Assembly: GCF_002860345.1 (NCBI RefSeq)
Contig: NZ_NMYC01000005.1
Location: 248,001-312,000, forward strand
Reading direction: 5' to 3'
Length of the DNA stretch: 64,000 nt
Origin: Bifidobacterium anseris
Lineage (GTDB): Bacteria; Actinomycetota; Actinomycetes; Actinomycetales; Bifidobacteriaceae
Part shown: positions 62,503 through 64,000 of the stretch, piece after piece
Layout of the letters: every line of letters starts with the position of its first letter
Numbering within the stretch: the first letter of the stretch is position 1
The notes under the pieces: generated by a model
Database searches by the model: none
What the model was told of the DNA's origin: nothing
What the model saw: the letters and a program-made list of their open reading frames with translations, nothing else
Made by a program: the position numbers and the translations under genes

Positions 62503-64000
62503 TCAGTTATGCGCGCTGGGGCGACGCTGATGCTTGCGGATCAGGTATTCCTGGCTGTCGACGAGCGGGCGACCGTCGGCATCCTTCGAATGGCGCACGT
62601 AGGTGCCATCGGACTGCATATGCCAGCTCGACGTCGAATCGGCCATCTGCAGGTCGATGTACTTGATGAGTTCGTCGATCTGCTCGGGCACGGTGATGCG
62701 CACGAGCGCCTCGACGCGGCGATCGAGGTTGCGGTGCATCAGGTCGGCGGAACCGATCCACACCTCCGGCCCGGAGATCGGGCCTTCGCCGATCTGCGGG
62801 CCGTCGGAGTTCGCGAACGCGTAGATGCGGCTGTGCTCGAGGAAACGGCCGAGGATCGAACGCACGCGGATGTTCTCGCTCAGTCCGGGCACGCCCGGCT
62901 TGAGCGAGCAGATGCCGCGCTCTACGATGTCGATCTTCACGCCTGCCTGGCTTGCGCGGTAGAGGGCGTCGATCGTCTTTTCGTCGACGATCGAGTTCAC
63001 CTTGATCTTGATCCACGCTTCCTTGCCGGCGCGCGCGGCGTCCTCCTCGCGGCGGATGCGCTGGATGAGGCCGGAGCGCACGGTGCGCGGTGCGACAAGC
63101 AGACGATGGAAGCTCGACTTCGGCGCGTAGCCGCTCAGCTGGTTGAACAGGCGCGTCATGTCCTGACCGACGACGGGATCGCACGTGAGCAGGCCGAGGT
63201 CGGTGTACAGGCGCGCCGTCTTCGGGTTGTAGTTGCCGGTACCCACATGGCAGTAGCGCTTGAGGCCATCCGCCTCCTGACGCACGACGAGCGAGAGCTT
63301 GCAGTGCGTCTTGAGTCCGACGATGCCGTAGACGACGTGCACACCGGCGCGTTCGAGCTTGCGCGCCCACGCGATGTTCGCGTCCTCGTCGAAGCGCGCC
63401 TTGAGCTCGACGAGCGCGAGCACCTGCTTGCCGGCGTGTGCGGCGTCGATGAGCGCGTCGATGATCGGCGAATTGCTCGACGTGCGGTACAGCGTCTGCT
63501 TGATTGCAAGGACCTTCGGGTCGGCGGCTGCCTGCGCGAGGAACGCCTGCACCGACGTCGAGAACGAGTCGTAGGGGTGGTGCAGCAGGATGTCGCCTTC
63601 GCGGATCGCCGCGAAGATGTCCTGCGCACGGCTCGATTCGACCTGCGCGATCTGGCGGTTCGTCGTCGGTACGAAGGGACGGAACTTGAGGTCCGGACGG
63701 TCGATGCTGCCGAGCTCGAAGAGCACCGTCGCGTCGAGCGGCGCGGGCAGACGATACACCTCCTCCGGCGTGACGCCCATCTGGTCGGCGAGCAGCTGGG
63801 AGAGGAATGGCGACGTCTCATCGGAGATCTCGAGGCGGATCGGAGGGCCGAAGCGGCGGCGCAGCAGCTCCTTCTCGATCGCGTTGAGCAGGTTCTCGGC
63901 GTCGTCCTCCTCGACCTCGATGTCCTCGTTGCGCGTCACGCGGAACGAACGCGCCTCCTTGATGATCATGCCGGGGAACAGCGTCTCGAGATGCGCGATG
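62503..64000 (-). CDS. ppk: Polyphosphate kinase, C-terminal 498 residues (start beyond window edge)
   Basis: The frame is open to the right edge, so the N-terminal part is missing. The part present covers the middle and C-terminal domains of PPK1. It includes the phosphohistidine motif [12 protein letters not shown] with [20 protein letters not shown] next to it, [15 protein letters not shown] and the late [19 protein letters not shown]. The enzyme makes polyphosphate from ATP at the membrane. The order ppk then a MutT1-like protein is also seen in mycobacteria. Confidence 0.96.
   Translation of the reverse strand, partial: IAHLETLFPGMIIKEARSFRVTRNEDIEVEEDDAENLLNAIEKELLRRRFGPPIRLEISDETSPFLSQLLADQMGVTPEEVYRLPAPLDATVLFELGSIDRPDLKFRPFVPTTNRQIAQVESSRAQDIFAAIREGDILLHHPYDSFSTSVQAFLAQAAADPKVLAIKQTLYRTSSNSPIIDALIDAAHAGKQVLALVELKARFDEDANIAWARKLERAGVHVVYGIVGLKTHCKLSLVVRQEADGLKRYCHVGTGNYNPKTARLYTDLGLLTCDPVVGQDMTRLFNQLSGYAPKSSFHRLLVAPRTVRSGLIQRIRREEDAARAGKEAWIKIKVNSIVDEKTIDALYRASQAGVKIDIVERGICSLKPGVPGLSENIRVRSILGRFLEHSRIYAFANSDGPQIGEGPISGPEVWIGSADLMHRNLDRRVEALVRITVPEQIDELIKYIDLQMADSTSSWHMQSDGTYVRHSKDADGRPLVDSQEYLIRKHQRRPSAHN

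Overview
The window is GC-rich chromosomal DNA, almost certainly from a Bifidobacterium or close relative. The reasons are a 213-residue uracil phosphoribosyltransferase of the bifidobacterial type, an amt-PII-glnD cluster, a ppk next to a Nudix/phosphohistidine protein, a GH36 alpha-galactosidase with an AGE-family isomerase, a MurT/GatD pair, and several genes that look leaderless. No species is assigned. The gene order is mostly ordinary chromosomal housekeeping, broken by one lower-GC accessory island.

Left part (1-20.5 kb): an edge-truncated membrane protein; a GH36 alpha-galactosidase and an AGE-family sugar isomerase whose promoters carry the same 16-bp palindrome in the same position; an AraC-type regulator with a GyrI-like domain; an amino acid permease; a MazEF pair; an XRE membrane regulator divergent from a MacB/FtsX-type ABC transporter; a second amino acid permease followed by three 52-bp-spaced hairpins; a MarR-regulated heterodimeric ABC exporter with one degenerate ATP site; and a polysaccharide deacetylase missing one metal ligand.

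Accessory island (about 20.6-29.2 kb, lower GC, many broken genes): bounded by two copies of a 217-bp repeat that ends in hairpins. Inside are a triple-frameshifted VOC gene, small membrane proteins including a dead and a live paralogue, a putative lactococcin-972-like bacteriocin operon (precursor, two membrane proteins, ABC ATPase, 51-residue membrane peptide), a LuxR-type response regulator, a histidine kinase that is frameshifted and lacks its ATPase domain, and a 52-residue exported peptide with two cysteines. A TACCCA-N3-TGGGTA palindrome lies upstream of both the bacteriocin operon and the regulator/peptide pair, so the genes plausibly form one regulated unit.

Middle (29.2-42.5 kb): PAP2 phosphatase and small membrane proteins; two large YhgE/Pip-type membrane proteins with a TetR regulator and a double palindrome upstream; a disordered one-pass membrane protein; a patatin-like hydrolase divergent from a TetR-like regulator; hairpin repeats; tRNA-Lys(UUU); a C69 dipeptidase; and a TetR regulator with a 15-bp minisatellite in its tail.

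Right part (42.5-64 kb): ftsY; amt-PII-glnD for nitrogen control; an intergenic cluster of DnaA boxes; an unrecognised 518-residue protein; dnaB; murT-gatD for amidation of lipid II glutamate; a phasin-like protein; a UbiB-family kinase; a GDPD-family phosphodiesterase; a small secreted-domain protein disrupted by a 358-bp MITE with an intact 8-bp target duplication; an NAD-dependent epimerase; upp; an unrecognised protein; the Nudix/phosphohistidine protein; and the C-terminal part of polyphosphate kinase running off the right edge.
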